DNA of 64,000 bases from Hymenopus coronatus. Taxonomy: Eukaryota; Arthropoda; Insecta; Mantodea; Hymenopodidae. The stretch spans positions 12,879,001-12,943,000 of the forward strand of contig CM060899.1 of the NCBI GenBank assembly GCA_030762935.1, written 5' to 3'. Of the stretch, positions 24,529 through 35,751 are shown piece after piece. Position 1 is the first letter of the stretch; each line of letters begins with the position of its first letter. The position numbers and the translations under genes are program-made. Below the pieces are notes generated by a model, which ran no database searches, was not told the origin of the DNA, and worked only from the letters and a program-made list of their open reading frames with translations.

Positions 24529-26112
24529 CTAAATTTTCAAGGACTTCTCACATCTATCAAATTTGAATGTTCTTGTATATGTATGTAAAAGCATATGCTG
24601 ATCTAAGTTATACTTCCATTTAAAAGAGTTTTTGTATCGGTCATATTTACATGGTCTCATGCCTACATGTAACAGAATGTGTTCTAAGTTGCACCTACAT
24701 TTGAAGCACTTGTTCCTTTTGCTACATTTGAATGATATTCTGTCTCAATGTATCAGCATATGCCGCTGTAAGAGGTAGTTTCTTTTGAAAGATATATCAC
24801 ATCTGTCACATTTGTATGGTCTTGAGTCTGAATGTATCAATATATGCTGCTCTAAGTTTGACTTCCATTTGAAAGACTTCCCACATCTCTCACATTTGTA
24901 TGGTTTTGGTAGCAAAATATGCTGCTCTAAGTGATATTTTCTTTTGAAAGACTTCTCACATCTCTCACATTTATATGGTGTGGTGCCTGAATGTAACACA
25001 AAATGCTGCTCTAATTGTGACTTCCATTTGAAAGACTTCTTACATCTTTCACATTTAAAGCCCTTACATCTGAATTCAACAGAATATGCCACTCTAACTT
25101 GTGCTTCAAATTGAAAGACTCTTCACCCTTCTTATATTTGTATGGTTTTATGCCTGAATGTAATAGAATATGCTGTTCTAAGTTACACTTTCTTTTGAAA
25201 GACTTCTCACATGTTTCACATTGGTATAGTCTTATGTCTGAATGTAACAGAATATGGCGTTCTAAATTGGACTTCCATTTAAAAGACTTCTCACATCTTT
25301 CACATTTGAATGCTCTGGTGTCTGAATGTATCAGAATATGCTTCTCCAAGTTGGACTGTCATTTAAAAGCTTTCTCACATATCTCACATTTGAATGATGT
25401 TGTGTCTGAGTGTATCACAATAAGCTTATCTAAGTTGGACTTCCATTTGAAAGACTTCTCACATATTTTACATTTGAATGCTCTTGTGTCTGAATGTAAT
25501 TGAGTATGTTGCTCTAAGTTGAACTTCCATTTGAAAAATTTGTTACATCTGTCACATTTGTATGATCTTGAGTCTGAATGTAGCAGAACATGCCGTTTTA
25601 ATTGTGACTACCATTTGAAGGACTTCTCACATCTCTCACATTTATATGATCTTGTGTCTGAATGAATTGCAAAATGCTTTGGTAAGTTGGACTGCCATTT
25701 GAAAGAATTCTCACATCTGTAACATTTAAATGCCCTTGTATCTGAATGTAACAGAATATATTGCTCTAAGTTATACTTCCATTTGAAAGACTTCTCACAT
25801 CTCTCACACTTGTATGGACTTGCGTCTGAATGTAACAGAATATGCTGCTGAAAGTGAGATTTCCATTTGAAAGATTTCTCACACCTCTCACATTTGTGTG
25901 ATATTGTGTCTGAATGTAACAGAATATGCTGCTGAAAGTGAGATTTCCATTTGAAAGATTTCTGGCATATTTGACATTTGAGTGGTGATAGGCCAGGAAA
26001 AACATTGGCAGATTTAACATTTGAAACAATTACTCCCATTTGTCAGTATCCTAAATCTGAGTGGTTGAGGGAGGTAGCAGCGCCATGTTGACAATCTCCT
26101 TCTGAAAATAAC
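24529..26112 (-). pseudogene. Exon 3: about 18 tandem C2H2 fingers with near-identical recognition helices
   Basis: After the acceptor the frame reads RLFSEGDCQHGAATSLNHSD, then LGY and a TGA at 26045, then MGVIVSN and fingers of 28 codons (84 bp). The consensus is YKCERCEKSF KWKSNLEQH followed by ILLHSDTR, so the linker is HSDTR rather than TGEKP. Fingers 3, 7 and 11 have lost a histidine (to Y, L and N) and finger 11 also its cysteines. Finger 13 has a 4-codon linker deletion. Stops occur in finger 5 (AAG to TAG, 25608-25610), finger 8 (TGG to TGA, near 25360) and finger 15 (near 24745), and one base is lost before finger 12. The final, eroded finger ends at a TAG, 24531-24529. Helix positions -1, 2, 3 and 6 are W,S,N,Q or close in most fingers. 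Confidence 0.88.
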
Positions 26113-26244
26113 CTGAAATATTTAAGCTCAAATCAAATGTTGAGTGTAGTAAACAAAGAAAAAACTAAAATGTGCGATATTCGTTGATCATGATACATAT
26201 TTATTCATCTAAATTTAAAAGTTGCAAGGCTAAATAAATATTAC

Positions 26245-26294
26245 CTTGATGATTGCAATGATTCATCCAACACTTTCAGCTCCAAAACAGTATC
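26245..26294 (-). pseudogene. Exon 2 of the zinc-finger gene (50 nt)
   Basis: A short exon encoding DTVLELKVLDESLQSSR (last codon split). It is framed by a good polypyrimidine/CAG acceptor on its 5' side and an AAG|GTAATA donor. It joins exon 1 in phase 0 and exon 3 in phase 2. The acidic, amphipathic composition continues the N-terminal linker. Supported by splice signals and phase only. Confidence 0.65.
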
Positions 26295-26378
26295 CTGTAA
26301 TAAAATAATGGAACTGTAAGAAAATCTAAACAAGATACATAGAGCAGATTAATCCATCTGTGTAGCATAAATCTATGT

Positions 26379-26379
26379 G

Positions 26380-26419
<40 letters not shown>
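26379..26419. repeat. (CA)n(TA)n microsatellite
   Basis: CA units followed by TA units in intron 1 of the zinc-finger gene. Confidence 0.9.
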
Positions 26420-27979
26420 ATCTTATATATAGCAGCTACCTAAAGATTGAACTGTTGTTAATAATTATTTAGAATTTTCACTACAAGAATGTCAGTTTCT
26501 GCCATCACTAATGCTACAGAGGGACTAACAGGAAAAGCAAGACTATTTGGCAATTATATCTGCATATAAAGTAATTATTCTTAGTATAGCATCAACTATT
26601 CACTCACTTCCTTATTTCCTGTTCACTCATTCAGCTGTGATGTTTGAGAGAGGTATTTGGTATAACTTTTCCTTTAAATGCACTTTAACTACATGTGGAT
26701 TATGTTATATACCTTGTTTGAAGTTTTTACTGAGGCAATAAAAAATACATGTATTATGATGCCACTAGAGTTAATTTTATGCTATTCTTCAGATTGACAA
26801 TCCTATTTAATTTATAATATATTCTGATAGTGCTGCCATTACACTACTACTAACATCTAATAACTCTCCTTGTCACATATCACTGTTTTTCTCTATTAAC
26901 AGTCCATTTTCGGTTAGTTTATACTTTATCTTAAGCTTGCTCCAAGTGTGGCAGATTTTGTCTATAATTTATATCAGATTTTCTATTCATTCTTCACCAA
27001 ACACATTTTTTTTTCATCTCAGTTTCCTTAGATTCAAATACTATTATATTATACATTTTCTTTCCATACATATAGTGTTGACCTAGGGAGACAAATACTA
27101 GACAAACACGCAAAACACCATAAACACAGTATGCATATGAGATGGAAAAGATGTGGCTCTGGGTAAACACTTGGGTCACTATAAACAGAATATGCACATG
27201 CCCTGCAAGAAATGCTGCTCTAGGGAATAAATGCTAATTAAATTCTCAGAGCATGTATACAAAGTGTTACAAATGCTATTCTAGGGCAGAAAATACCAGA
27301 AAAAATACTTGGATCACCATAAGTAGAAAATGCCTATTACATGCAAGAGATGCTGTATTGGAGCTTTTATCACAGGTTAGACTTAATACCTATATTGAGT
27401 ATGACATAGAGGAGGTGCTGTGGTCTGGTCTATTACTGGAAAAATGCTAATATCTCTGTAAACAGAGATTGTGAGAGAGATTCTAAAGATATAGCTCCTG
27501 GACTAACACACAGAAAAGACTTCATTCTCTGTGAACACAGATTGTGTAGGATATTCCAAAAATAGCAGCTGGCAAATACTAGAAAAATACTTGATTCTCT
27601 GTCAACGGGAGATTGTGTGAGACATTCTAAAGACATAGCAACTGAGCTAGCACTAGGAAACGGCTTGATTCTCTATAAATAGATAAAAGAACATAAATTC
27701 AGGCAATGTTGATTCTGGGCACATACTATAAAAATGCTTGATTCTCTGTAAATAGATAAGCAGTATAAATAAAACCGATACTGGTCCTGTATAAATACTA
27801 GGTAGATGGTCAATTTTCTGAAAACTGAATATGGATATGACATGTAGGTGTTGGTCTTGTATTAATATTAGGAAAATACTGATTATCTGTGAAGAGAGGC
27901 ATATTGGCATTGGTTCTGGAGTAATACTGGGAAAATGCTTGATTCTGTATAACAGAAAAAGGGTACAGCATGTAGGTGT

Positions 27980-28044
27980 CCGCCTGCAGTGTTATTGTAG
28001 TAAAAGCGGGCATTAAACATTACCAAAAAAAAAAAAAAAAAAGA
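27980..28044 (+). repeat. S1 SINE, 5'-truncated, with 10-bp target duplication
   Basis: CGCCTGCAGTGTTATTGTAG, then AAAGCGGGCATTAAACATT and A18. The site duplication ATGTAGGTGT is at 27970-27979 and 28045-28054. The flanks are units of the tandem array. Confidence 0.9.
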
Positions 28045-28384
28045 ATGTAGGTGTTGGTTTTGGAGTAATACTAGAAAAATGCCCGATATTCTGTAAACAG
28101 CATATAATAGGAACGTCAAAGTTGTGGGCTAATACTATGAAAATATTTGATTTTCTATGACTAGAGTATGATTAGGAAATGTAAATGTTGTTCCTGGAGT
28201 TAAACAAGTAAAATACTTGATTCTCATTATGCAGAGTATGGTTTAAAATATAGAGCTCAGTCCTGGGCTAATATGAAAATTATTGATACTGTATGAATAG
28301 AGTGAGTATAACATGGAAGTGTTTGTCTTGTACTAATACTAGGAAACAGCTTGATTATTTGCAACATAGTGTTGGAGGGACTTG

Positions 28385-28630
28385 TAGGGTTTTGTTTTTA
28401 ATGTTTAATACCCACTTTTACTACATACAGAACTGCAGTTGATGACACTACTGGTATATAGAATGACAATAGAGCACAGTGGTATGCGATGGTGGAGCAA
28501 ACCAGAGAGCCCCAAGAAAATGTGTCCCTGGACAACTTCGTCCACCACAAATCCCACGCAGTTACCTGGGATCAAACCAAGGCTACCTTCTGTGAGGCAA
28601 ATGGTCTAACCATATGGTCACTGCACAGCC
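28385..28630 (-). repeat. S1 SINE, full length
   Basis: Minus-oriented copy. The tRNA-like head at the right shows box B (GGTTTGATCCC with changes) and GGTTAGACC-like box A; the 3' tail is at the left (TTTTTAATGTTTAATACCC). About 75-80% similar by eye to the copy at 42478. Confidence 0.85.
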
Positions 28631-28714
28631 TGTTGACATGTAGGCATTGGTCTTGAGCTAATACTATGAAATAGCTTGATTAATTGCAAACAGAGTTTGG
28701 GTGTGACATGTAGG

Positions 28715-28961
28715 ATTTTGGTCTTTTTTTATAGTGTTTAATGGCTGCTTTTTACTAAATATAGCACTGCAGGTGATGACATTAATGATACATGGAATGA
28801 AAATGAAGCTCCAGTAGAATGCAATGGTGGGAAACTGGAGCAGCTGTTAAAAACCACCCCTGCATCTCTTTGTCCATCACAAATCTCACATATGGTTGCC
28901 TGGGATCAAACTCAGGCCACCTGTGTGAGGTAAATGTTTAACTACTCAGACCCTGCAGAGC
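28715..28961 (-). repeat. S1 SINE, full length
   Basis: Minus-oriented copy with poly-T/TTTAATGGCTGC tail at the left and tRNA-like head at the right. TGACATGTAGG flanks both sides (28704-28714, 28964-28974), although this phrase also belongs to the surrounding tandem unit. Confidence 0.85.
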
Positions 28962-29731
28962 CTATGACATGTAGGTATTTGTTCTGACCTAACATTAAGT
29001 GTGGTTGATATTTTGCAAACACAGATGAGTGTGACATGCAGATGAAATCATTCAGAAAATGTCATCCCAAGCACATAATTTTATAAAAAGTTGTGTAACT
29101 GTGCCATAAGTGCATAGAAGAATAATTTTGAGATTATTTGCTGAGAAATCCTTATTGGAATGTACAGGCCTGGGATTGAAACATGCAGCAGGTTAACACA
29201 CAAAATATGCCATAAACCTTTAAAGATCCTTCAGATAGGAACGTAATCTTTTAACGGTATATAATGAAGTGTTCTTCTGTGATAGACATATAACTGACCT
29301 GTGTTATATATTCTAATACATTAAGCCTCAGTAAGTAAATTTAGGATTTCTTTTCTCATATTGCCATGCCTTAAAACAACATGAAATTTTTAGGGAATAA
29401 TTATGCTTGATAAGGATAAAACAGAGAAACATATGTTGTGATATGGCAGTTTTGAACATCTAGTTTAAGGGAGGAGGCAGAATGGAAAAATTTAATTTGT
29501 GCATGTATTCTGATAGGTCAATTTAAACTGAATTAATGCAGTTGGCAGCATTGCTATGATATTTTCATTTGTTTACAAGCCACAATGCCAGACAATAGTC
29601 CTAATAAAAAAAAAAGCAAAACAATGCTGTAGGAATACAGCTCTTTAAAAGATGTTATTTCTTCTTATTTCTGTGCTTACTCTCCTAGTATGTAGGACTC
29701 TTAGGCCCTGGATTCAGACACCTCTTGAGGA

Positions 29732-29773
29732 CTGCCTGCAGTGCCATAAGTAGTTAAAGTGGGCATTAAACAC

Positions 29774-29806
<33 letters not shown>
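29732..29806 (+). repeat. S1 SINE, 5'-truncated, with 10-bp target duplication
   Basis: TGCCTGCAGTGCCATAAGTA, GTGGGCATTAAACACTAT and about 30 A. The duplication CTCTTGAGGA lies at 29722-29731 and 29807-29816. Confidence 0.92.
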
Positions 29807-29810
<4 letters not shown>

Positions 29811-29816
29811 TGAGGA

Positions 29817-31083
29817 GCAGAGGCTCTGGACCAGAGAGAAGCCAGGATGAATGATCAGCCCAATGCCTGGCATTAAGGCGAAGAAGTAAATGGTTTGAAA
29901 TAATAGTGAAATGGATGAAAGAAAACATTAAGCAGTAGGTGGAATGAATGGCAGGGGATCTGCAGAAGACTCACCCAAATGTTGGTTCATTCACCACAAT
30001 CCAGAATATATTCGTCACACAAAATTCATGCAAGTAGTCCTCTGGAATCAAATCTGGACAACCTAGGTGAGAGATGAGCAATCTAACAACCATTATGCTG
30101 CCTAACTGCATTTTACAAACATATCTGAATAAACTTTGAGTCACCAGTGATTGTAATTTATGTTATGTATTTTTTTTTAGTTGTTTATTTCTAGACACAC
30201 ATAATGCAACTTGGTAGTTTCTTATGTAATGTGGTTAACTATTGTGGAAGACTCCACTAATACTTTTAGGACAAGTGACATAATAACCCAAGAAGAACAG
30301 GAACTTTTTGTATGGCACAGTAATCTCCAGCCTCCACCACAAGATGAAACTATTCTTTGTTATAAATACATAAACAGGTATTTGTCCTAATATACACTCC
30401 ATAAAAAGTATTGTTGTAGTGCATTCAAGATACTGAAAGAGGCCAATTAGATCAGCCCTACATGAAGCCAAAGAATTAAGAAACAATAATGTGATTGTGA
30501 TCCCTGCAAAGAAACTTGACATAAAATGTAGGAAACACATTAGCAGTATCCTCATCTGCTGATGAAGACATTAATGAGGTGGCCTGTTTGATACCAAAAT
30601 TACCTGATAGAATAAATACTGGTTTAGTTAATTTGGACTTATCCCCAGGAAAATTTCATTCAGTTACTAGGCTCAGGTTGTGGCTAAACAAAAGTTTGAA
30701 GCACCAGAAGACAATTTCAGTCATTTGCTTTTAATCTTGCACTCGTTTGTAGTTATAAGTTTTAACAGACATATAGCTTTTGTAGCAGAAGATGAAGATA
30801 CACCTGCTTGCTGTGCTAATTTGTTCGGAGATTTTCGAGGTAGCAAGTTTGTTTTCTATTAACAATGACCTTCACCTAGACCTCCAACACTGAAGCCAAA
30901 TTTTCAAATTTATTGCTGACTGCATGTATAGTTTTTCTTGCAGGTGGTACAGGTTTGTTAACTTTTCAGCAAACTCCCTGCACACAGCACCAGCAGATTC
31001 ATGCTTAAGTAAACTTTACAAATAAACACACACCATACTTATTAAATAACTCAGAAGTTTGAGACAAGTGAAGTTTTAATCAA
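29817..31083. other. No gene; eroded S1-like head near 29940-30110
   Basis: At 30040-30110 the minus strand resembles an old S1 head (GGTTG, CTCTCACCTAGG, box-B-like). The stretch 30235-30900 holds short open frames on both strands that I could not identify. Confidence 0.45.
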
Positions 31084-32263
31084 TGTGATGTTGAAAATGA
31101 GACGGAATAGTAACACTCACCTCACTTATATGTAATTATGTTCAAAACATATGTTTCAAGGGCAATTGCCCTCTTCTTCAGTTGAAGTCCGATGGTTTAG
31201 ATATGTTGATGATGTTTTTGCGGTGGTCCCCAAAAAATTAGCAGAAGACTCTCTAAAATTACTAAACCTACAGGACAGGTACATACAATTCACAATGGAA
31301 ACAGAAAAAGACCAAATGCTACCATACCTGGACCTAAAACTAACACGGAAAGAACAAAAGATCACTTATGGCATCTACAGGAAGACCACACATACAGACA
31401 ATTACATAAAACAGAATAGTTTCAACCCAGAACCTCATAAACAGGCAGTCTTCAACAGTTCAGTACACAGACTCCTCAGCATCCCACTTGACCCAGAAGA
31501 GTACAACACAGAATACCTCCAACTAAGACATATAGCCTCAACCAATGGTTTTAACCCAGACATCATTGACCAAAAAATTAAAAAACATAAGGAGAAATTA
31601 ACCTTAAAACAAATCACCACTTTGTCCATACAAAAACCGAAAGTTATATATAAAAAATTCACCTATCACCCAACAGCAGATAGGCAATTCAAAAAAATTT
31701 TCAAGAAATACAATATAAGTTTAGCTTCAAGTAACCAATTCAACATAAAAAATGCATTGAAAACAGACATTAAAGACCCCATACCTACAAACCAGAGATC
31801 AGGCATCTACAGAATTGATTGCAAGGACTGCAAATCATGTTACATTGGCCAAACAAAAAGAAGACTGGAAACAAGGCTAAAGGAACATTTCAGACATATC
31901 AAACAGAAACAAACAGATAAATCGGCAGTAGCATACCATTTTTGGACATCACATCATGAAATACAAAATGACATAAAATTGCTAAAACCTGTAAACAACC
32001 CGGCAGACCTTACAGTTTGGGAGAATATTCTCATTACACAACAAAAAGACCAACTGATGAATTTTGAAATACCGCCACATGATTTTGGACTTCTACTGAG
32101 AACACCAGATGGCTCCACTGTAATAGACCACAGAGCACAAATACCAGCCATCAGTCGGACTTCAACTGAAGAAGAGGGCAATTGCCCTTGAAACATATGT
32201 TTTGAACATAATTACATATAAGTGAGGTGAGTGTTACTATTCCGTCTCATTTTCAACATCACA
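31084..32263 (+). mobile_element. Penelope-like element with 109-bp inverted terminal repeats
   Basis: An uninterrupted ORF with RT motif C and a GIY-YIG endonuclease is flanked by inverted copies of the same 109-bp sequence (31084-31192 and 32155-32263). The copies contain TTGAAACATATGTTTTGAAC and end in TTTCAACATCACA. The right copy is the natural 3' end of the element, since it carries the ORF stop and 3' UTR. The left copy is its reverse complement joined directly to a 5'-truncated RT. Penelope-like elements are known for such terminal copies in direct or inverted orientation. It lies in intron 1 of the zinc-finger pseudogene, antisense to it. Confidence 0.9.
31151..32191 (+). CDS. Penelope-like RT (C-terminal part) fused to GIY-YIG endonuclease, intact ORF
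   Basis: 346 residues without a stop. The first 13 residues come from the inverted terminal repeat. Residues 15-21 read WFRYVDD, the catalytic palm motif C. The thumb follows: KTTHTDNYI at about 79-87, then the FNPEPHKQAVFNSSVHRL block. The GIY-YIG nuclease starts at 218-220 (GIY), with CYIG at 230-233 and the cysteine pattern C224, C227, C230 usual in Penelope elements. TKRRLETRLKEH brings the conserved arginine, and a VWEN motif at 289-292 provides the likely metal-binding glutamate. RT palm motifs upstream of YVDD are missing, so the protein is a truncated RT although the ORF is clean. The nuclease domain looks complete. Full-length family members are roughly twice as long. Confidence 0.92.
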   Translation: MFQGQLPSSSVEVRWFRYVDDVFAVVPKKLAEDSLKLLNLQDRYIQFTMETEKDQMLPYLDLKLTRKEQKITYGIYRKTTHTDNYIKQNSFNPEPHKQAVFNSSVHRLLSIPLDPEEYNTEYLQLRHIASTNGFNPDIIDQKIKKHKEKLTLKQITTLSIQKPKVIYKKFTYHPTADRQFKKIFKKYNISLASSNQFNIKNALKTDIKDPIPTNQRSGIYRIDCKDCKSCYIGQTKRRLETRLKEHFRHIKQKQTDKSAVAYHFWTSHHEIQNDIKLLKPVNNPADLTVWENILITQQKDQLMNFEIPPHDFGLLLRTPDGSTVIDHRAQIPAISRTSTEEEGNCP

Positions 32264-33540
32264 CATCATACTATTACAGTTACAGAAACATCTAACTGAC
32301 AATGATTGACTACACATGCAGCTGACTCAGCAACACAGAAATGGCAACAATGCATTTTCTAGTAGGAAGTCTGAAGTCCCAGTAGATGGTAATTTTTATT
32401 GCCTTACCATCTATCCGAATTCTTTATCTAATTGATGAAAGTAGGAAAAAAGGAGAGAAAGGCCATGAATGGGTTACCATATAATAACTGTACACATAAT
32501 TCTTTATGGTATGTGGAATCAATTGAGAACATAAATTGTGAAGGTGACATTACAGTCTGATTCATGCATTCACAAGTACCTTCTCCATTTTACTGGTCTG
32601 ATAGTGACAGTTACAAAGTTCCATTTTTATCAATTTTGTGCCAAGTCGATGTCAACACTACCATAGGAAGGACCTGTTCTTTAAACCAAGATACCCAAGA
32701 ATATTTGCAGCCATGTTATCTCAGTTGTAAAAGTTGTTTAAGTTTTAAGAGACGTACTTGTGCTCCAGATTTGTGTCTTCTGCCATAATGTAGGTTAGCC
32801 TTACAAAATAAAAGACTTGCTCATGATTGTAGATAGAACACTGTATTTTGATTATTGTATATAAATTTAAGCCTTTTCTAAGTTATGGCACTTCAAAAAG
32901 TTAACAAAGAAATAAATGTCAATAACCCTCTAAAAAGGCTTCCGGTTATTCAAAACTGGCATTTTTATAGTTCTGACTATCATTCTTATTTTACTATAAG
33001 TGTGATATTATTTTAACTTTTTTCATCTTCTAAACTCCAACCACACGTTATAAAAACAGTTGTATTCTGTGCTCAATAAATTGACATATTTCATTACAAT
33101 GTTAAAAATACTCTTGTAATTGAATCAGTTGGAGCTGAAAGGCATTAAGTCAAAATTGGGCTTTTTTATTTTATTTATCATTATGTACTAGTTAGGCAAG
33201 ACCTATCATTTGGCACAAGAGAGAATTAAGTTGGCCTTCTCCTTGTACAAAAAACTGTTGCTAATGGTAAAGCATACAGAGGAGCAAGGCATTTAGTCAT
33301 TGACTTACTGCCATTCAGCACTGCAGCGCATGAGGTTAGAGGTTAACCAACCAGGTGCTGTGTTTCAATTCCTGCCAGATTCTCAGCATTTGATATCAAT
33401 GTTTGTTTGCGAGACTTGATATACTGAAGGGTGTAATAATGTTGCTTAAACGAAAGAGGAATGATACTTTGCACAAGAAAAATGTCATTAAATAATTTTG
33501 TATTACTAAAGATTTAGCATATACTAGCTGCAAAAGCAAG
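32264..33540. other. No recognisable feature
   Basis: AT-rich intron sequence. Short frames such as one at 32564-32788 contain several cysteines but match nothing I know. Confidence 0.4.
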
Positions 33541-35290
33541 CATGTCAAAGAAAAAAGAACCAGAGAGGATCGGAGGTATGTTGGTTTAGTATTATTTCCC
33601 ATAACTATTTACGGTATAAACTATTATTTTCAATATGCACACATTATTTACAGTACGTTAAAATTATAAAAGTATTGCAATGAATTACTTCTAAAACATA
33701 ATTTTAATTTTGTTATAGGTGCCTAAACATTGTTTCGAGAGAATTAGTAACAGTGAAAAAATTAATATTCTCACAGCATTTCTGAAGGTTCAGAATAAAG
33801 ATGCTCAAGGTTTGTAGTCATATTGAAGCACATGATATCAAGCAACGCAGTCATGCTTGCCCAGAATGGATGAACAGAAAAAGCAGTGCAGTAAGCTTTA
33901 AGTATTCTGCAATGGTTATAACAAAAAGGACTTAAGTTTGTCAAAAAGCTTTTTGTAGTCTCCATGCAGTTGGCATGAAACAAGCATTTATACCAATTTG
34001 TGCATTGTACATGGAAAAATACTGCAAAGGAAGAAATCCTAAAGGAAACAGCTTTCTGAAATCATTCTAAACACAATAGATGAACATATAAATCCATTAC
34101 TGCTAAAGTCTTCCCAATAAGCTGGGAAGGAGGTTCTTTATCTTGATGCAAGGCTTTGTATGAAATCAATGTATGAACTATGTTTTGAAAAGTACAAGAC
34201 ACACATGTTAATATGATTTTTATACACAATAATTTCGTGAAAATTTTGATTACAAATTTGGAAGACCACAAGTCAATGATTGCTCTCTTTGTGAGGAATT
34301 TAAGGCACAACTAAAGAGTCATTCCTCATTTTTGTGAAAGTTCATAAGTTGCTGCTAAGGCAGATATGGAAGTTAATATGTGAAGGAGCCATAAGTTTTT
34401 TTAACAGTCTGAAGGAGATGAAGTCTCATTGTCTTCAAAATGAAGATAGCACTGCCATAGCCTTTAACTTCAAGCAAAACTTACCCTTACCCTTACCAAA
34501 AATTCCAGTGCAAGAAATTTGCTATCAGTTGTGGGTAAATGTATTCAACATTCACGATTTAAAAACAGACAGCTCTGTAGTGTACCTTTGTCATGAGAGT
34601 GCAAATGGGGTGTTCTTTTCTCTATCACATAATGTTAAACATGTTTCAGACTCAGTGAAACATCTTACTTTATTTTTGAATGGATGTCCGGGACAAAACA
34701 AAAATCACACTGAGATGAGAAAGTGTATGAGTTTAACTGCAACAGGTAGATTTCACTCAAATTCCATATGGTCATTCACAGTTACATATGATAGAAATTT
34801 TAGTTTGTTCACAAAGAAAATTACCAGTATTGACAGTGTGTACACTCCAAAAGAATATGTTGAAATTTTAGCCATTTGCAGAAAGAAACTGGAAGTTCAT
34901 TAGGTGGAATTTGTCAAGGTTATAAATTTTGATAAATGGTGACCATCCATCTTAAGAAAACTGTTGTATCCAGGGAAAGTGAAAAACTCTGGAAGAATAA
35001 GAAATGAACATTTTCTCCTTCAAAATTCAAGCAATTTCAATATAACAGCGACAAGATATAACAGCATTGGAGAAGTTTCTACATTAACTCCTCAATAAAG
35101 CACACCTTTTTTTCTTGGTAAACCTGCATTCTTAACAAACCCCACCATGCCTTTGGAAAAAGCATATAAGGACAAGGTATCCATAAACTTAAAAAAGTTA
35201 CAAGACATGTGGAAAGGTTGTGAAACATGTTCCTTTGTATTTTTACAATAACATTTATAAAATGGCAAATAAAACAAAAGGAATGCAAAT
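33541..35290 (+). pseudogene. Transposase-like pseudogene (DUF7869-type CPGQNKN family)
   Basis: Plus-strand blocks include SKHVKEKRTRED near 33537 and, after a candidate intron (33569-33719, acceptor TTGTTATAG), VPKHCFERISNSEKINILTA and VCQKAFCSLHAVG. An FGRPQVNDCSLCEEFKAQL block follows at about 34255-34310. The longest open stretch (34334-34903) contains FNFKQNLPLPLPKIPVQEI, LWVNVFNIHDLKTD and the hallmark FLNGCPGQNKNH, then YDRNFSLFTKK and VYTPKEYVEI. A PTMPLEKAYKDKVSINLKKL block follows at 35145. This protein family is multicopy in insects with a DDE-nuclease-like layout; I recall the core being catalogued as DUF7869, which I hold with moderate confidence. Many stops upstream and downstream show the copy is dead. 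Confidence 0.65.
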
Positions 35291-35751
35291 CCTTATAAGG
35301 TCAGCTACCAAAGTAGCATATGTTTTGTGGTTTAGTATATATATACCTACCCTATGTAACTTGTAGTTTGCTATGCTAGACATGCAAAATTTAAATGTCT
35401 AATGCATTTATGAAATGTAAAGGGCAGACACAGAGCTGAAAAGCATTAAGTCAATTTGTCAAAATGGTTTTTCAAATGTTTATGATGTATTAAAATGGTC
35501 TCTCTATCTAGACATACACAGCCTAGGGACTAACATAAATGTCAATCAATTTATTTGATTTTCTGAATGACTTAATGTTTTTTCCTTCTCCTGAAAAGTT
35601 GCAAAATCTGACTTAATGCATTTCAGCTTTGACAGATTCAACTATGTATGCAACAGATGTGCAAAATCTCAGCAAAATTTTAAATGGTCCTTGACATGTA
35701 ATGGATGAGTTAACATGGAATGACCCTGCAGTAGATTTTAACAAAACTTAC

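Larger units (their letters stand above)
27080..29045. repeat. Degenerate tandem array, ~65-75-bp unit, within the intron
   Basis: A unit built from the phrases TGGTYCTGGRCTAATACTAG, GAAAATGCTTGATTCTCTG, TAAACAGAGTATG and TGTGACATGTAGGTGTTGG recurs roughly every 70 bp, perhaps two dozen times, with strong divergence. Three S1 SINEs are inserted (27980-28044, 28385-28630, 28715-28961). No coding sense is apparent. Confidence 0.8.

Noticed and set aside
25099..25503. Plus-strand open frame with repeated FHLKDFSH-like phrases
   Set aside because: It is the antisense of the zinc-finger repeats; the period and phrases mirror the minus-strand fingers.
24745..26039. Regular 84-bp spacing suggesting a CRISPR array
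   Set aside because: The repeated unit is coding (C2H2 finger plus linker), contains no unique spacers and lies in a eukaryotic genome.
30235..30555. Minus-strand 106-codon frame with hydrophobic segments
   Set aside because: No start context, no family resemblance and no neighbouring exon signals; hydrophobicity is expected from T-rich DNA.
34478..34500. Telomere-like CTTACC/CCTTACC run
   Set aside because: Only about three units, within a coding block (LPLPLPK) of the transposase-like pseudogene.
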